Positions 8,367-17,695 of a stretch of 64,000 nt of DNA are shown here, in pieces. The notes below the pieces were generated by a model. That model did no database searches, was not told the origin of the DNA, and worked only from the letters and a program-made list of their open reading frames with translations. This stretch comes from Microvirga lupini. Lineage in GTDB: Bacteria; Pseudomonadota; Alphaproteobacteria; Rhizobiales; Beijerinckiaceae. The number at the start of each line of letters is the position of its first letter. The stretch's first letter is position 1. The position numbers and the translations under genes are program-made. The stretch lies in NCBI RefSeq assembly GCF_014191055.1, contig NZ_JACHWB010000002.1, positions 744,001 through 808,000 of the forward strand. Direction: 5' to 3'.

Positions 8367-11090
8367 TTAGGTCGACTTGGCCAGCTTGCCGGGCTCCTCG
8401 ATCGAGGCGATCGGCAGGGTCACGAGGCGCAGTTCCGGATCGTCCGGATCGATCCGGATCGAAAAACCGAGGCTGCGGCACATGTCGAGCATGGTGGAGT
8501 TCTCGCGCAGCACCTGGCCCTCGACCTCGCGCAGGCCTTCAACCTTCGCCCATTCGATCATGAGGCGCATCAGCTCCCAGCCGAGGCCGAGGCCCTTGAG
8601 ATCGGAACGGAGCAGGATGCCGTATTCCCCAGTCTCGTGGTTCGCATCCGCGTGGAGGCGGACCGCCCCCATCATCTCGCCCGTCTCCCCGTCGAAGGCC
8701 ACGAAGGCGATGGCGCGGGCGTAGTCGAGCTGGGTCAGGCGCGCCAGGAAGGTATGGCTGAAGTCCCGCACCGGCGCGAAGAAGCGCAGGCGAAGGTCCT
8801 CCGGGGTGATCTTCTCGAAGAAGCGCCTGAACTCGTCCTCGTCCTCCGCTCGCACGGGCCGCACGAACGCGTTCCTGCCGTTGCGCAGCCCAATATTGCG
8901 CTCCCATTCCTTCGGGTAGGGCCGCACCGCAAAGCGCGGATGTCCGCTGCCCTTGCGGGTCTCGGGCGCCACCGCCACGCGGGCATCGACCGCGATCACG
9001 CCCGTCTGGTCGGCGAGCAGCGGGTTGATGTCGAGCTCGCGGATTTCGGGCAGGTCGGCCGCCATCTGGGCAAGCTTCACGAGCGTCAGGGCAATCGCCC
9101 CCTCGTCGGCCGCCGGAACGTCGCGATAGGCCTTGAGGCGGCGCGACACGCGGGTCCGTGCGATGAGATCGTGGGCGAGCTTCAGGTCGAGGGGCGGCAG
9201 GGCGAGTGCCTTGTCATTGATCACCTCCACGGCCGTGCCGCCGCGCCCGAAGAGCACCACAGGGCCGAAGGACGGATCGTCGGCGATACCCATGATCAGC
9301 TCGCGAGCCTTGGTCCGGCGCACCATCGGCTGCACCGTGACGCCGGTGACATGCGCCCCCGGCTTCAGGCGCGCCGCCCGCTCGAAGATGTCGGCGGCAG
9401 CCCTGCTCACCGCCTCCTCGGTGGTGAGATCGAGCTTCACCCCTCCGATATCGGATTTGTGCACGATGTCCGGCGAGAGAACTTTGACCGCCACCGTTCC
9501 GCCCTCGGCAAGGATCGGCCGCGCGGCTTCCGCGGCCTCGTCCGGCGTCGTCGCGAGCAGGACCGGCGCGGTGGGAATGTCATAGGCCCTCAGCAGCGCA
9601 TTGACCTCGAGGGGATCGAGCCAGCGGCGGTTCTGCGAAACCACGTGATCGATGATGACGCGAGCGGCTTCCGTATCCGGTTGGAAATCATCCGGAAGGT
9701 CGTCCGGGGTTTCCATCAGCTGGTTCTGGGCCTCACGGTAGCGCACGAGCTGCATGAACCCGCGCACGGCATCGGCCTCCGTGGCGAAGTGCGGAATCCG
9801 CGCCTCCTCGAACACCCGGGCCGATTCCGGATCCTCACCGATCCAGGCGGCGAAGACGGGCTTCTGGCGATAGCCCCTCGCCCGGTCCTTCTTCACGACA
9901 CTCACGATGGTGGAGGCCACCTCGGAAGCTCCGGCCACGGCCGTGGGCACATTGAGGATGAGAACGGCATCGTTCTCCGGATCGGCAAGCAGTGCCTCCA
10001 AGGCACCAGCATAACGCTCAGGGTTCGCATCGCCGATAATGTCGATGGGGTTCGCCTTCGACCAGGTCGGCGGCAGGATGGCGTCGAGCGAATTGCGGGT
10101 CGTCTCCGAGATGGTGGCCAACGTTCCGCCGAGATCTACCAGCCGGTCGACGGCGAGAACTCCGATACCACCGCCATTGGTAAGAACTGCCAATCGGCTG
10201 CCAGGGAACGGCTTCTGCCGCCCCAGGGTCTCCGCCGCGGCGAAGAGCTGGTCGAGGTCGAGCACGCGCAACAAGCCGGCCCGGCGGAAGGCCGCATCAT
10301 AGACTGCGTCGGAGCCTGCCAGCGCCCCCGTATGCGTGGCGGCGGCCTTCGCGCCTTGCGCATGCCGACCGGCCTTGATCACCACCACGGGCTTCACGCG
10401 GGCAGCAGCGCGGGCCGCAGACATGAACTTCTTCGCGTTGTCGATGGATTCGATGTAAAGCAGGATCGCCCGCGTGCCGCTGTCGGCGGAGAAGAAGTCG
10501 AGGCAGTCGCTGAAATCGACATCGACCTTGTCGCCAAGCGAGACAATGGCCGAGAAGCCGACATTCCGCTGCGCGGCCCATTCGACAAGACCTGCCGCGA
10601 TGGCACCCGATTGGGAAACGAGCGCCAGATCGCCCGGCTTGGCGCTGTGAGCCGCAAAGCTCGCATTCATCTTGGCCCGGGGGGCGAGCACGCCGATGCA
10701 GTTGGGCCCGACCACGCGCAGCCCGTGGGCGCGCGCCGCGAGCCTGACCTGTTCGCTCAAGGAGCCCTCGCCATAACCCATGCCGGCGGTTGCCACGATG
10801 GCAACGCTCACGCCTGCACGCCCGGCCTCCTCGATGACGCTGGGCACCCTCTCCGGCGGCACCGCGACGACGATGAGATCGGGAACCTCCGGAAGCTCTG
10901 CCAAGGACGGGAAGCACGCCCTCCCCTCGATCTCCACATGGTGGGGATTGACAGACACGATATCGCCCTCGAAACCACCGGCAATGAGATTGCGCAGGAA
11001 GGTCAGGCCGAGGGAGCCGGGACGCGGGCTCGCGCCGACGACCGCAATCGAGCGCGGAGCAAGGAGCTTGTCGAGGCGATAGGTAGACAT
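8367..11090 (-). CDS. bifunctional acyl-CoA synthetase (ADP-forming type) / GNAT acetyltransferase, Pat-like
   Basis: The protein has 907 residues from the ATG at 11090, which has GAAGGA upstream; a further in-frame ATG at 11114 is less likely. In order it contains a CoA-binding domain (RSIAVVGASPRPGSLG), a succinyl-CoA-ligase-like flavodoxin domain with the THTGALAG histidine region, an ATP-grasp domain (EGGTVAVKVLSPDIVHKSDIGGVKLDL) and a C-terminal GNAT domain (GEYGILLRSDLKGLGLGWELM). This is the architecture of E. coli PatZ/YfiQ, a protein lysine acetyltransferase that controls enzymes such as acetyl-CoA synthetase. The synthetase-like half is often catalytically inactive in PatZ relatives. 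Activity here is not decided by sequence. Confidence 0.88.
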   Translation of the reverse strand: MSTYRLDKLLAPRSIAVVGASPRPGSLGLTFLRNLIAGGFEGDIVSVNPHHVEIEGRACFPSLAELPEVPDLIVVAVPPERVPSVIEEAGRAGVSVAIVATAGMGYGEGSLSEQVRLAARAHGLRVVGPNCIGVLAPRAKMNASFAAHSAKPGDLALVSQSGAIAAGLVEWAAQRNVGFSAIVSLGDKVDVDFSDCLDFFSADSGTRAILLYIESIDNAKKFMSAARAAARVKPVVVIKAGRHAQGAKAAATHTGALAGSDAVYDAAFRRAGLLRVLDLDQLFAAAETLGRQKPFPGSRLAVLTNGGGIGVLAVDRLVDLGGTLATISETTRNSLDAILPPTWSKANPIDIIGDANPERYAGALEALLADPENDAVLILNVPTAVAGASEVASTIVSVVKKDRARGYRQKPVFAAWIGEDPESARVFEEARIPHFATEADAVRGFMQLVRYREAQNQLMETPDDLPDDFQPDTEAARVIIDHVVSQNRRWLDPLEVNALLRAYDIPTAPVLLATTPDEAAEAARPILAEGGTVAVKVLSPDIVHKSDIGGVKLDLTTEEAVSRAAADIFERAARLKPGAHVTGVTVQPMVRRTKARELIMGIADDPSFGPVVLFGRGGTAVEVINDKALALPPLDLKLAHDLIARTRVSRRLKAYRDVPAADEGAIALTLVKLAQMAADLPEIRELDINPLLADQTGVIAVDARVAVAPETRKGSGHPRFAVRPYPKEWERNIGLRNGRNAFVRPVRAEDEDEFRRFFEKITPEDLRLRFFAPVRDFSHTFLARLTQLDYARAIAFVAFDGETGEMMGAVRLHADANHETGEYGILLRSDLKGLGLGWELMRLMIEWAKVEGLREVEGQVLRENSTMLDMCRSLGFSIRIDPDDPELRLVTLPIASIEEPGKLAKST

Positions 11091-11198
11091 GAGAATCCTT
11101 CGTCTCGTGGACATTCCGGGGAGGGTGAGCCCAACACAACCTATTGCGGCCGGCTACAAGCGCAAGTCACCCCGGCTGCTTTGATCCCACGCACACGA

Positions 11199-11699
11199 TC
11201 ACGAGCGAGTGTCAGTCTCATGAACGCGATGATCTTCGCCCTCCCCGGCCGGAAGGCGCGTCCACCGATAGTGCGCATCCGGGGTGCACTCCTCGTTCCC
11301 GGAGCCATCGGTCAGCTCGACAAGTCTGAAACCGTGGCGTTCATAGAAACGGCGCGCCTGCACATTTGCCTGGAAGGTCCAGAGGCTCAGCTCCTCCGCA
11401 TCCTTCTGGGCGGCCATCAAAAGGGCGCGCCCAACCCCGCGGCCATGCCACACCGGGTCGACGTAGAGATGATCGAGCCAATCCTGCTTCACGGCGGCAA
11501 ACCCGATCAACCGACCCTCGTCCTCGGCAAGCCAGATCGTGGAGGGTGGAAAAACATGCCGCTCGAAGAAAGCCAGATCCTCCTCCGGCGTGTGGAGCTC
11601 CGGCAGATAAGGCAGACAGGTTCTGCGCACGTGGCGGTGCAACCGGGCGACCGCCTCCATATCTGTACGCATGGCGTTTCGCAGAACGAAACCGGGCAC
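11199..11699 (-). CDS. GNAT family N-acetyltransferase
   Basis: The protein has 166 residues from a GTG start at 11699 that overlaps the stop of the upstream histidine kinase by one base. An in-frame TTG at 11711 is the alternative. The acetyl-CoA binding motif LYVDPVWHGRGVGRALLMAA is clear, followed by the usual NVQARRFYERHGFRLVE segment. The acceptor substrate is unknown. It is probably co-transcribed with the kinase. Confidence 0.85.
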   Translation of the reverse strand: MPGFVLRNAMRTDMEAVARLHRHVRRTCLPYLPELHTPEEDLAFFERHVFPPSTIWLAEDEGRLIGFAAVKQDWLDHLYVDPVWHGRGVGRALLMAAQKDAEELSLWTFQANVQARRFYERHGFRLVELTDGSGNEECTPDAHYRWTRLPAGEGEDHRVHETDTRS

Positions 11700-14401
11700 T
11701 ATTGTGCCCAAACCCGCGTCGGCGGGAAGATCACCTCGACCAGGGTGCCCTCGCTCGGCTGGCTGGAAATCTGCATTGCCCCCCGGTTTGCCTCGACGAG
11801 CGCTTTGGTGAGCGGAAGCCCGAGCCCTGTGCCGCCGCGCTTGCGCGAGGTCGCGAGCTGGCGGAAGGGCTCGAGAGCGGCCTCGACTTCCTCCGACGTC
11901 ATGCCGATGCCGGTGTCGCGCACCCTAAACGCCACCTCGCCCCGATCCGTCATGGCTGTGGATACGATCACCTGTCCGCCCGCATCGGTAAACTTGATGG
12001 CGTTGGACACGAGGTTGAGCACGATCTGGCGCATGGAGCGCTCGTCGGCCACCACCGGCGGCAGCTTTGGGGCAAAGCTCATGCGCATGACGATGCGGTC
12101 GCGGGCGGCCTGCGGCTGGAGCAGGGAAACGCAGCTGGAAACAAGGTCGTTCAGACCGACTCCTGTGAACGAGAGCTCCAGGCGCCCCGCCTCGATCTTG
12201 GCGAGATCCAGGAGGTCGTTCACGAGGCTGATCACATGGGAGCCGGAGGCGTGAACGTCCTTGAGATATTCCTTGTAACGATCGTTGCCGACCGGGCCGA
12301 AACGCTCCTCGAGCATGACCTCCGCAAAGCCGAGGATGGCATTCAAGGGTGTGCGGATCTCATGGCTGATCTTGGCCAGAAGATCGGATTTCTGAGCGCT
12401 GGCCTCCTCGGCCGCATGCTTGGCGCCGATCAGCTCGCCTTCGGTCTTCTTGAAAGCGGTGATGTCGCGCAGAACCGCGCAGAAGCGGCGCTCCGGGCCA
12501 TCGCCCAGGCGTCCCATGGTCATGAAGAGCGGAATGGATCCACCCTGGCGCTCCCGGCCGAGCACTTCGCGCCCATCGTTGAGCAGACTGCCGACGCCCG
12601 GCGAGCGCAGGCGCTCCAGATAATCGAGGGCGACGATGTGGCTCTCCGGCGCCAGCAGCACCGTGATGGCATCGCCCGCAACCGCCCGCTCATCATAGCC
12701 GAAGAGCGCCTCGGCGGATCGATTGAGGGAGAGAATGCGCCCGGTCTCGTTGAGCACGATCACGCCGTCGGTCGCCGTATCGAGGATCGCCTCCAGCTCG
12801 TGGATCCGGCTGTCCTGGGACGAAGGCGCAGGAAGATCGATCTTGGAAGCCTTGCGGATCACCAGAAGGTCCGCCTCTCTACCGTCCCATTCGGCCGACG
12901 AGGCACGCAAGGCGACGGCGATGTTCTCACCGCTGCGGGTGGTCAGCGCGAGAGCCGAGTCTTCCTCGCCCGAACCTCCGAGCGCGGGTGAGCCGCGAAA
13001 CAGATGCACGAGGCCGCCATCAGCCCGGATCTGCTCGATGCTCCCATAGCCGGTGAGGTCGAGCAGAAAACGGTTGGCGAAGAGAATGCGCTCTCCGCGA
13101 TGGACCAGGATGCCGATCGGTAGCCGGTCGAGGATGGGGTCGCCGCTGGCCGGAGGGGCTGCCGGCACAGGGGGAACATCTCTCTCAGCAGCCGGCGGGG
13201 CTTCCTTGCGACCACCAAGCTGATCCGATGCCTCGTCCTGAGTTGACCCATCCTCCAGGCGGGCGCCGAGCGCGCGAGCAATTTCCCGAAAGGCGTTTCG
13301 CTCGGCGTCGGAAAGAGTCGATCCTGGAGGCTGCCTGTCAACGAGCTTGCGTTGCGGCGCAGGTTCCGGGGGGGCGGTGCTGGAAAGAGCTTCCGCGACC
13401 TGCTCCCGAAGATTGGTGAACCAGTTGTCCTCATCGGGCGCCTCACTCTCGGCCTCTGGCTCTCGCGAGGGCATTTCCTCCGGTGGACGGAACGGGAAGG
13501 TGTCATCAGGAACAAGGCTTTGGGCGATCAGATCGTCCTGGCTGCTCCCCGCCCCCTCGATTGGTCCCCCAATGGCTTTCCGCTCGCGCGCAGCGTCCAT
13601 GCGCAGCAGGCCGAAGCCCCGGAAGCCGGTCAGTTCCCGGTCCGCGTTGAAGACAGGCATGCCGGCCCAATCGACAGGCACCTGTAGAGATGTGTTGTCG
13701 ATATTCCAGAAGACAGTCTGTCCGCTCCAGGTATCCCGGCGGGCAAACAGGTCTGCAACGGCACCATCGGAATCTTCGACAACCGAGCGGCCCACCTCGT
13801 CCCAGGTTTTCCCGACAATATCGGCCGCAACAGGTCCGACAGCCTGGGCAAGCTCCGGCGAGACGTCCGTGAAGTGGGTCTGCGCGTCCGCGTGCCAGAC
13901 AAAGCGGATTGTGCCGCGGGGCCGGTCTGCTCGAGGAGCGGAATTGTCAGAAACGTCAGAGACCTGTTTCTGAGCCGGTGTATTCTCGTCCGCGGCTTGA
14001 AGAGCGCGAGGGCGCCCGGCCCTGTTCGCTGATCCGGTCAACGCCGTCACCAGCACGGCCTCCCCGGTGTCCAATGCCGCCAAACGGCAGGCGCAGGCAA
14101 CCGGAAGCCAAGGACGAGCGGGATCGAGCCTCAGGCGCTCTACCCGAACGCCCTCGTGACGGGCAAGGCCGCTGGCGAGGGCCTTGATGCGTTCACGGGT
14201 GCGAGCATCGCGAGTCACCCGCTCGAAGCCGCCAGCGGCAGCGCTCCTCAATCCTTCGGCGCCAGGCGACGCCCAGAGCAGCCTCTCCCCTGTGCGATCC
14301 CAGACGAACACGACCGCGCCCGGCGCAGCGAGCAGACCCAGGTCCGGCTCGGCGGCAAGCCGCGCGATCAATGCTTCAAAGGGATTGGGGCCACCCGTCA
14401 T
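11699..14401 (-). CDS. PAS-domain sensor histidine kinase (PdhS/PleC/DivJ-like)
   Basis: The protein has 900 residues from the ATG at 14401, preceded by AAGGA. There are no transmembrane segments, so it is a soluble kinase. A poorly conserved N-terminus, an acidic proline-rich linker and at least two PAS regions (ILVHRGERILFANRFLLDLTGYG and ILSLNRSAEALFGYDERAV) precede the kinase core. The core has HisKA with SHEIRTPLNAILGFAEVM and HATPase with N-box NLVSNAIKFTD and GTGLGLPL. The HisKA segment resembles the PleC/DivJ/PdhS group that controls DivK and CtrA in Hyphomicrobiales. That sub-assignment is tentative. No cognate regulator is adjacent. Confidence 0.85.
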   Translation of the reverse strand: MTGGPNPFEALIARLAAEPDLGLLAAPGAVVFVWDRTGERLLWASPGAEGLRSAAAGGFERVTRDARTRERIKALASGLARHEGVRVERLRLDPARPWLPVACACRLAALDTGEAVLVTALTGSANRAGRPRALQAADENTPAQKQVSDVSDNSAPRADRPRGTIRFVWHADAQTHFTDVSPELAQAVGPVAADIVGKTWDEVGRSVVEDSDGAVADLFARRDTWSGQTVFWNIDNTSLQVPVDWAGMPVFNADRELTGFRGFGLLRMDAARERKAIGGPIEGAGSSQDDLIAQSLVPDDTFPFRPPEEMPSREPEAESEAPDEDNWFTNLREQVAEALSSTAPPEPAPQRKLVDRQPPGSTLSDAERNAFREIARALGARLEDGSTQDEASDQLGGRKEAPPAAERDVPPVPAAPPASGDPILDRLPIGILVHRGERILFANRFLLDLTGYGSIEQIRADGGLVHLFRGSPALGGSGEEDSALALTTRSGENIAVALRASSAEWDGREADLLVIRKASKIDLPAPSSQDSRIHELEAILDTATDGVIVLNETGRILSLNRSAEALFGYDERAVAGDAITVLLAPESHIVALDYLERLRSPGVGSLLNDGREVLGRERQGGSIPLFMTMGRLGDGPERRFCAVLRDITAFKKTEGELIGAKHAAEEASAQKSDLLAKISHEIRTPLNAILGFAEVMLEERFGPVGNDRYKEYLKDVHASGSHVISLVNDLLDLAKIEAGRLELSFTGVGLNDLVSSCVSLLQPQAARDRIVMRMSFAPKLPPVVADERSMRQIVLNLVSNAIKFTDAGGQVIVSTAMTDRGEVAFRVRDTGIGMTSEEVEAALEPFRQLATSRKRGGTGLGLPLTKALVEANRGAMQISSQPSEGTLVEVIFPPTRVWAQ

Positions 14402-14544
14402 CAACGGTCCTTGCCACGACTGCTGCAGAAACTCTTCTGATTAGGCTTCTAGACTAATATCTGCGGTCAAGCATGCAAGGCAGAACCCTTGAATCCGTTT
14501 ACTTTGAGGTAACCTTAATAGCGCGAGGCACAAAGGAGTTGATT

Positions 14545-14577
14545 TTGCAGCGCACAATGTGATATTGCACTGCACAA
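14545..14577. promoter_or_regulatory. tandem TGC-rich operator, candidate PhaR site
   Basis: TTGCAGCGCACAA at 14545-14557 and TTGCACTGCACAA at 14565-14577 form a direct repeat with a 20-base period (two helical turns), 24 bases upstream of the phasin ATG. PhaR repressors of polyhydroxyalkanoate granule genes bind TGC-rich sequences upstream of phaP. Confidence 0.6.
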
Positions 14578-14600
14578 ATGCCTTAAACAAGGAGCATGTT

Positions 14601-14981
14601 ATGGCCACGAACCAGCCCCAAGGTTACGAAATTCCCCCGGAGATGCGCGACTTCGCAGAGAAGAGCGTCGAGCAGGCCCGCAAGGCCATCGACGGCTTCA
14701 TGAGCGCGGCACAGAAGACGGCCGACACATTCGAAGGTTCGGCCGCCACGGTTCAGACCAGCGCCCGCGATGCCGCCCGCAAGACCTTTACCTATACAGA
14801 GCAGAACCTGAACGCGGCCTTCGACCTCGCCCAGAGGATGGTTCGCGCCAAGGACATGCAGGAGGCGATGCAGATCCAGGCTGAGTTCGTGCGCAGCCAG
14901 TTCGAGGCGATGCAGGCCCAGATGAAGGAATTCGGCTCCATGGCGCAGTCGGCCATGAAGCAGCCGAGCTCCAAGAAGTAA
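14601..14981 (+). CDS. phasin family protein
   Basis: The protein has 126 residues. AAGGAG at 14589-14594 marks the ATG at 14601. It is all-helical and amphipathic, with EMRDFAEKSVEQARKAIDGFM and AQRMVRAKDMQEAMQIQAEFVRSQ in separate stretches, the pattern of the Phasin_2 family. Phasins coat polyhydroxyalkanoate granules and control their size and number. It is followed 33 bases later by a second phasin gene and preceded by a putative PhaR operator. Confidence 0.9.
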   Translation: MATNQPQGYEIPPEMRDFAEKSVEQARKAIDGFMSAAQKTADTFEGSAATVQTSARDAARKTFTYTEQNLNAAFDLAQRMVRAKDMQEAMQIQAEFVRSQFEAMQAQMKEFGSMAQSAMKQPSSKK

Positions 14982-15014
14982 GACACTCTCCAACAGCCCC
15001 GCGAGGACCTTACG

Positions 15015-15518
15015 ATGGCGGAAGCGAAGAAGCCACGAGCCAAGAGTGCAACGAAGGCCGCCAGCCCTGAGCTGAAAGCCGATCTCATCGAGCTGGCGGC
15101 TGCTCCAGCCACCATGGCCCTGGAGGCGGTCACGGCTGCAAAGCCCGCGACGCAGCCTAAGGCACTTGAGGTAGAGCCCGTTGCAACGGAGGCTCTCTTC
15201 TCCTCGGCGAAGAAGCAGAGCGACGTCTTCCGCCAAGCCGTCGGCGAGGCCGTGACTGCGTCGGCCAAGGGCGCCCTGGAGGTCAATGGCAAGATCATCG
15301 ATGCCCTGAACGTCCAGAGCAGCGCAGCTCTCGACCTCTGGCGGTCGGCGATCAGCCCTGCCCCCCTCCCCGAGGCCCTCAAGGCGCACAGCCAAGCGAC
15401 GCGTCAGGCCTACGAGGTGGCTTCCGCCCAGTGGAAGGACATTGCGGAGTCGACGGCGCTCTGGTTCACCAAGAGCCTGGAGCCCCTGCACTCGGCTATC
15501 CAGCGGCCGGGGCGCTAA
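15015..15518 (+). CDS. phasin family protein (second copy, divergent)
   Basis: The protein has 167 residues. A lysine/alanine-rich N-terminus (AEAKKPRAKSATKAA) is reminiscent of the basic tails that bind DNA or granules. An amphipathic helical body follows, with FRQAVGEAVTASAKGALEVNGKIIDALNVQSSAALDLW split over several helices. It is weakly similar to its neighbour and probably in the same transcript. The terminator follows at 15551-15578. Confidence 0.82.
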   Translation: MAEAKKPRAKSATKAASPELKADLIELAAAPATMALEAVTAAKPATQPKALEVEPVATEALFSSAKKQSDVFRQAVGEAVTASAKGALEVNGKIIDALNVQSSAALDLWRSAISPAPLPEALKAHSQATRQAYEVASAQWKDIAESTALWFTKSLEPLHSAIQRPGR

Positions 15519-15550
15519 TCACGCTATCCGGTTGCCGAATCATGCGCTAA

Positions 15551-15578
15551 GGCTCGGCCACATCGGCCGAGCCTTTTT
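15551..15578 (+). terminator. rho-independent terminator after phasin genes
   Basis: GGCTCGGCC and GGCCGAGCC pair around a five-base loop, followed by TTTTT. The run of T ends two bases before the ATG of the Nudix gene, an unusually tight arrangement. Confidence 0.85.
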
Positions 15579-15579
15579 C

Positions 15580-16011
15580 ATGTCTCCATCACCCGTTCCA
15601 GCCGTCATTGCCGTCGTCATCCATGAGGATCGGGCTCTGCTGGTCCGGCGGGCCAATCCGCCCGATGCCGGCCTATGGGGGTTCCCCGGCGGGAAAATCG
15701 AGTTCGGCGAGACGGTCCTGGCCGCAGCCATCCGGGAACTCCTGGAGGAAACGGGCGTCCATGCGGAAGCTCAGGACATCATCACCACGCTCGACATCCT
15801 GGTCCCTGATCCTTCCGGAGCAGTTCAGCAGCATTACATCCTGATCGCCGTCCGCTGCCGCTGGATTTCGGGAGAGCCTGTTGCAGGCGATGACGCGCTC
15901 GAGGCCGACTGGTTTCCGGTGATTGACCTTGACCACGACAGGCTTGCCATGAGCGCCGATGTCGATGCGATTGCCCGACGTGCTCAGGTCCTCGCGTCGA
16001 ACGCGCCCTGA
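15580..16011 (+). CDS. Nudix hydrolase
   Basis: The protein has 143 residues. The Nudix box GGKIEFGETVLAAAIRELLEE followed by TGV is complete, with the REXXEE metal-binding residues. It likely hydrolyses a nucleoside diphosphate derivative (ADP-ribose or oxidised nucleotide class); the substrate is not determined. The ATG lies directly behind the phasin terminator and has no Shine-Dalgarno sequence, so transcription may start at or near the ATG (leaderless) or depend on readthrough. The frame is open upstream through the terminator, but that extension has no Nudix homology. Confidence 0.88.
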   Translation: MSPSPVPAVIAVVIHEDRALLVRRANPPDAGLWGFPGGKIEFGETVLAAAIRELLEETGVHAEAQDIITTLDILVPDPSGAVQQHYILIAVRCRWISGEPVAGDDALEADWFPVIDLDHDRLAMSADVDAIARRAQVLASNAP

Positions 16012-16057
16012 AGGGTTCTCCACCTGTCGAACCGACAACCTCTGTCCTGGAGAAAAA

Positions 16058-16083
16058 GGCCTCATCCGCACAAGGATGAGGCC
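16058..16083. terminator. hairpin downstream of the Nudix gene
   Basis: GGCCTCATCC and GGATGAGGCC pair around a six-base loop. An A-run precedes it on the + strand, so it works best as a terminator for minus-strand transcription or as a weak terminator for the Nudix gene. The remaining 248 bases up to the outer-membrane protein gene are AT-rich and promoter-like, with no gene. Confidence 0.6.
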
Positions 16084-16331
16084 AAGTTGTTGTCTCTGAA
16101 CTTGAGGCTGGAAGGCCTAACGTCACGTTGCGATTTGCCCATAATCGCCGGTCGACCTCAACCCGTACCCCCGTATCATGGTTGATGAACAGTAAACATT
16201 CATAAAGCATCAATCATGTTTTGAGTGGTTACACCCAAACATATTGCAACAATCTCTCATATTCTTCTATGAACTCGGCGACAGGCAATTAATGCCTAGC
16301 GATTTCTAGCTCATAGGTACGGAATACGATC

Positions 16332-17039
16332 ATGCGCAAATCTGCTCTTGGACTGCTCGCTGCCACAGCGGCTCTCGGCCTCGCGGCTTCGAACGCCCAG
16401 GCGGCCGATCTTCCATCCCGCTACTCCCCTGCTGCATCCTACAATGCGCTCCCCGTCTTCACGTGGACAGGCTTCTATGCGGGCCTGAATGCCGGCTATG
16501 GCTGGAACGTGGGCGACAGCCGCTTCTATGATCCGACCTTCGGCAGCATTCCCGGCCGACGGCACGGCGGATTCGTGGGCGGCGGTCAGGTCGGCTACAA
16601 TTATCAGTTCGGCATGTTCGTCGCAGGCGTGGAGACGGATCTCCAGTATGCCGCCGTCGGCAACAAGGGCGCCTCCTACGGCACGACCTACTACCCGGGT
16701 GATTCCGACGGTTTCTTCGGCACCATCCGCGCTCGCGCCGGCGTAGCCTTCGACCGCGCCTTGGTCTATGGCACCGCGGGCTTTGCTTACGGCGATGTCG
16801 GCGGCAACCGGGGCACAGACCCGGTCCTCGGCCATCATTCCGGCGATGAAGTCAATTGGGGCTGGACCATCGGCGCCGGCGTCGAATACGCGGTGACCAA
16901 CAACTTCACCGCCAAGGTTGAAGGCCTCTATGTGGATATCGACACGAAGGACAATTACGACCGCGGCGGTCGCGTCAATATCGACCGCGATGCGGAGTTC
17001 GGCGTGCTGCGCGCAGGCGTGAACTACAAGTTCAACTGA
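16332..17039 (+). CDS. outer-membrane beta-barrel protein (Omp25/31-like)
   Basis: The protein has 235 residues. A signal peptide ends at AQAADLPS (residues 23-30). The mature part starts with FTWTGFYAGLNAGYGWN, the hallmark first strand of Omp25/Omp31-like eight-stranded barrels in Rhizobiales, and ends with VLRAGVNYKFN carrying a C-terminal aromatic. GGGQVGYNYQFGMFVAGVETD and TIGAGVEYAVTNNFTAKVEGLY are in separate strands. It is expected in the outer membrane as a structural or adhesion porin-like protein. It is monocistronic, with its own terminator. Confidence 0.92.
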   Translation: MRKSALGLLAATAALGLAASNAQAADLPSRYSPAASYNALPVFTWTGFYAGLNAGYGWNVGDSRFYDPTFGSIPGRRHGGFVGGGQVGYNYQFGMFVAGVETDLQYAAVGNKGASYGTTYYPGDSDGFFGTIRARAGVAFDRALVYGTAGFAYGDVGGNRGTDPVLGHHSGDEVNWGWTIGAGVEYAVTNNFTAKVEGLYVDIDTKDNYDRGGRVNIDRDAEFGVLRAGVNYKFN

Positions 17040-17062
17040 TCGCCCGACGTTCTCCGAAACAA

Positions 17063-17091
17063 AAAGGCCCGGCGATGTCACCGGGCCTTTT
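17063..17091 (+). terminator. rho-independent terminator after the OMP gene
   Basis: AAAGGCCCGG and CCGGGCCTTT flank an eight-base loop. The T-run on one side and the A-run on the other make it potentially bidirectional with the minus-strand small gene downstream. Confidence 0.85.
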
Positions 17092-17118
17092 CATTGTGTC
17101 TTTGGCTGGGCAAGTGCA

Positions 17119-17370
17119 TCAGGGGTCGTTAACGGCCTGAGGGGCCTGGAGCTTCTCAGCATCACTGCGCTTAAGGGCAAGCAGCCGCCTCGCCGCGATC
17201 CCACCCGGATCGGCTGGGTAGAGCCTGTCATTGAGCACTTCGATCTGCCAGCGCTGCAATTCGAGCAATGCCCTCAAGGACCTCACCCGGTTCTGAAGAT
17301 CGAGAGCATCCTTCAAGGGATCTGGTTCGCCTGTCATGGGGTCATGACTGTCAATGTTGCGATGAATCAT
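17119..17370 (-). CDS. hypothetical protein
   Basis: An 83-residue reading frame with an internal helical, Leu/Arg-rich segment LQNRVRSLRALLELQRWQIEVL. No signal peptide or membrane span and no recognised family. It shares the terminator at 17063-17091 with the convergent OMP gene, which supports it being expressed. Coding status is otherwise uncertain. Confidence 0.45.
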   Translation of the reverse strand: MIHRNIDSHDPMTGEPDPLKDALDLQNRVRSLRALLELQRWQIEVLNDRLYPADPGGIAARRLLALKRSDAEKLQAPQAVNDP

Positions 17371-17695
17371 CTCTGAACGCGCAATAGAATGAACGCCGAT
17401 TGGGTAGCCCTACCACGAACAAGCCGGCAGGCAGGGCCATACGCAAAACACTAATTGTCACAGCCCCGGAATGAGGCTCGCGCATCGGCAATCATGAGAT
17501 CTCTGCTTGATGAATGTAAGTATCTTACAAACTCTGGAGGCTGGTAGGTCCCAGTCAGTGCATTGGGGGATCTAAAGGCCAAGGTAGGCGCTTTTGAGGC
17601 TAAGATTCTGACAGCGAGCAGAGCATTCGACTTCAGCCAGGAACCTGAGGTGAAGTTCGGCAGTTCCACCGGCAGAGCTTGGAAAGGGAATGCCT
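17371..17695. other. non-coding gap
   Basis: Lower-GC intergenic stretch. Open frames on the minus strand here have no RBS or family resemblance. GGAAAGGGA at its right end serves the small gene at 17696. Nothing else is seen. Confidence 0.4.

Noticed and set aside
8637..12254. 1205-codon open frame on the + strand
   Set aside because: Runs antisense through the Pat-like gene, the GNAT gene and the kinase gene; a product of high GC, with no domains.
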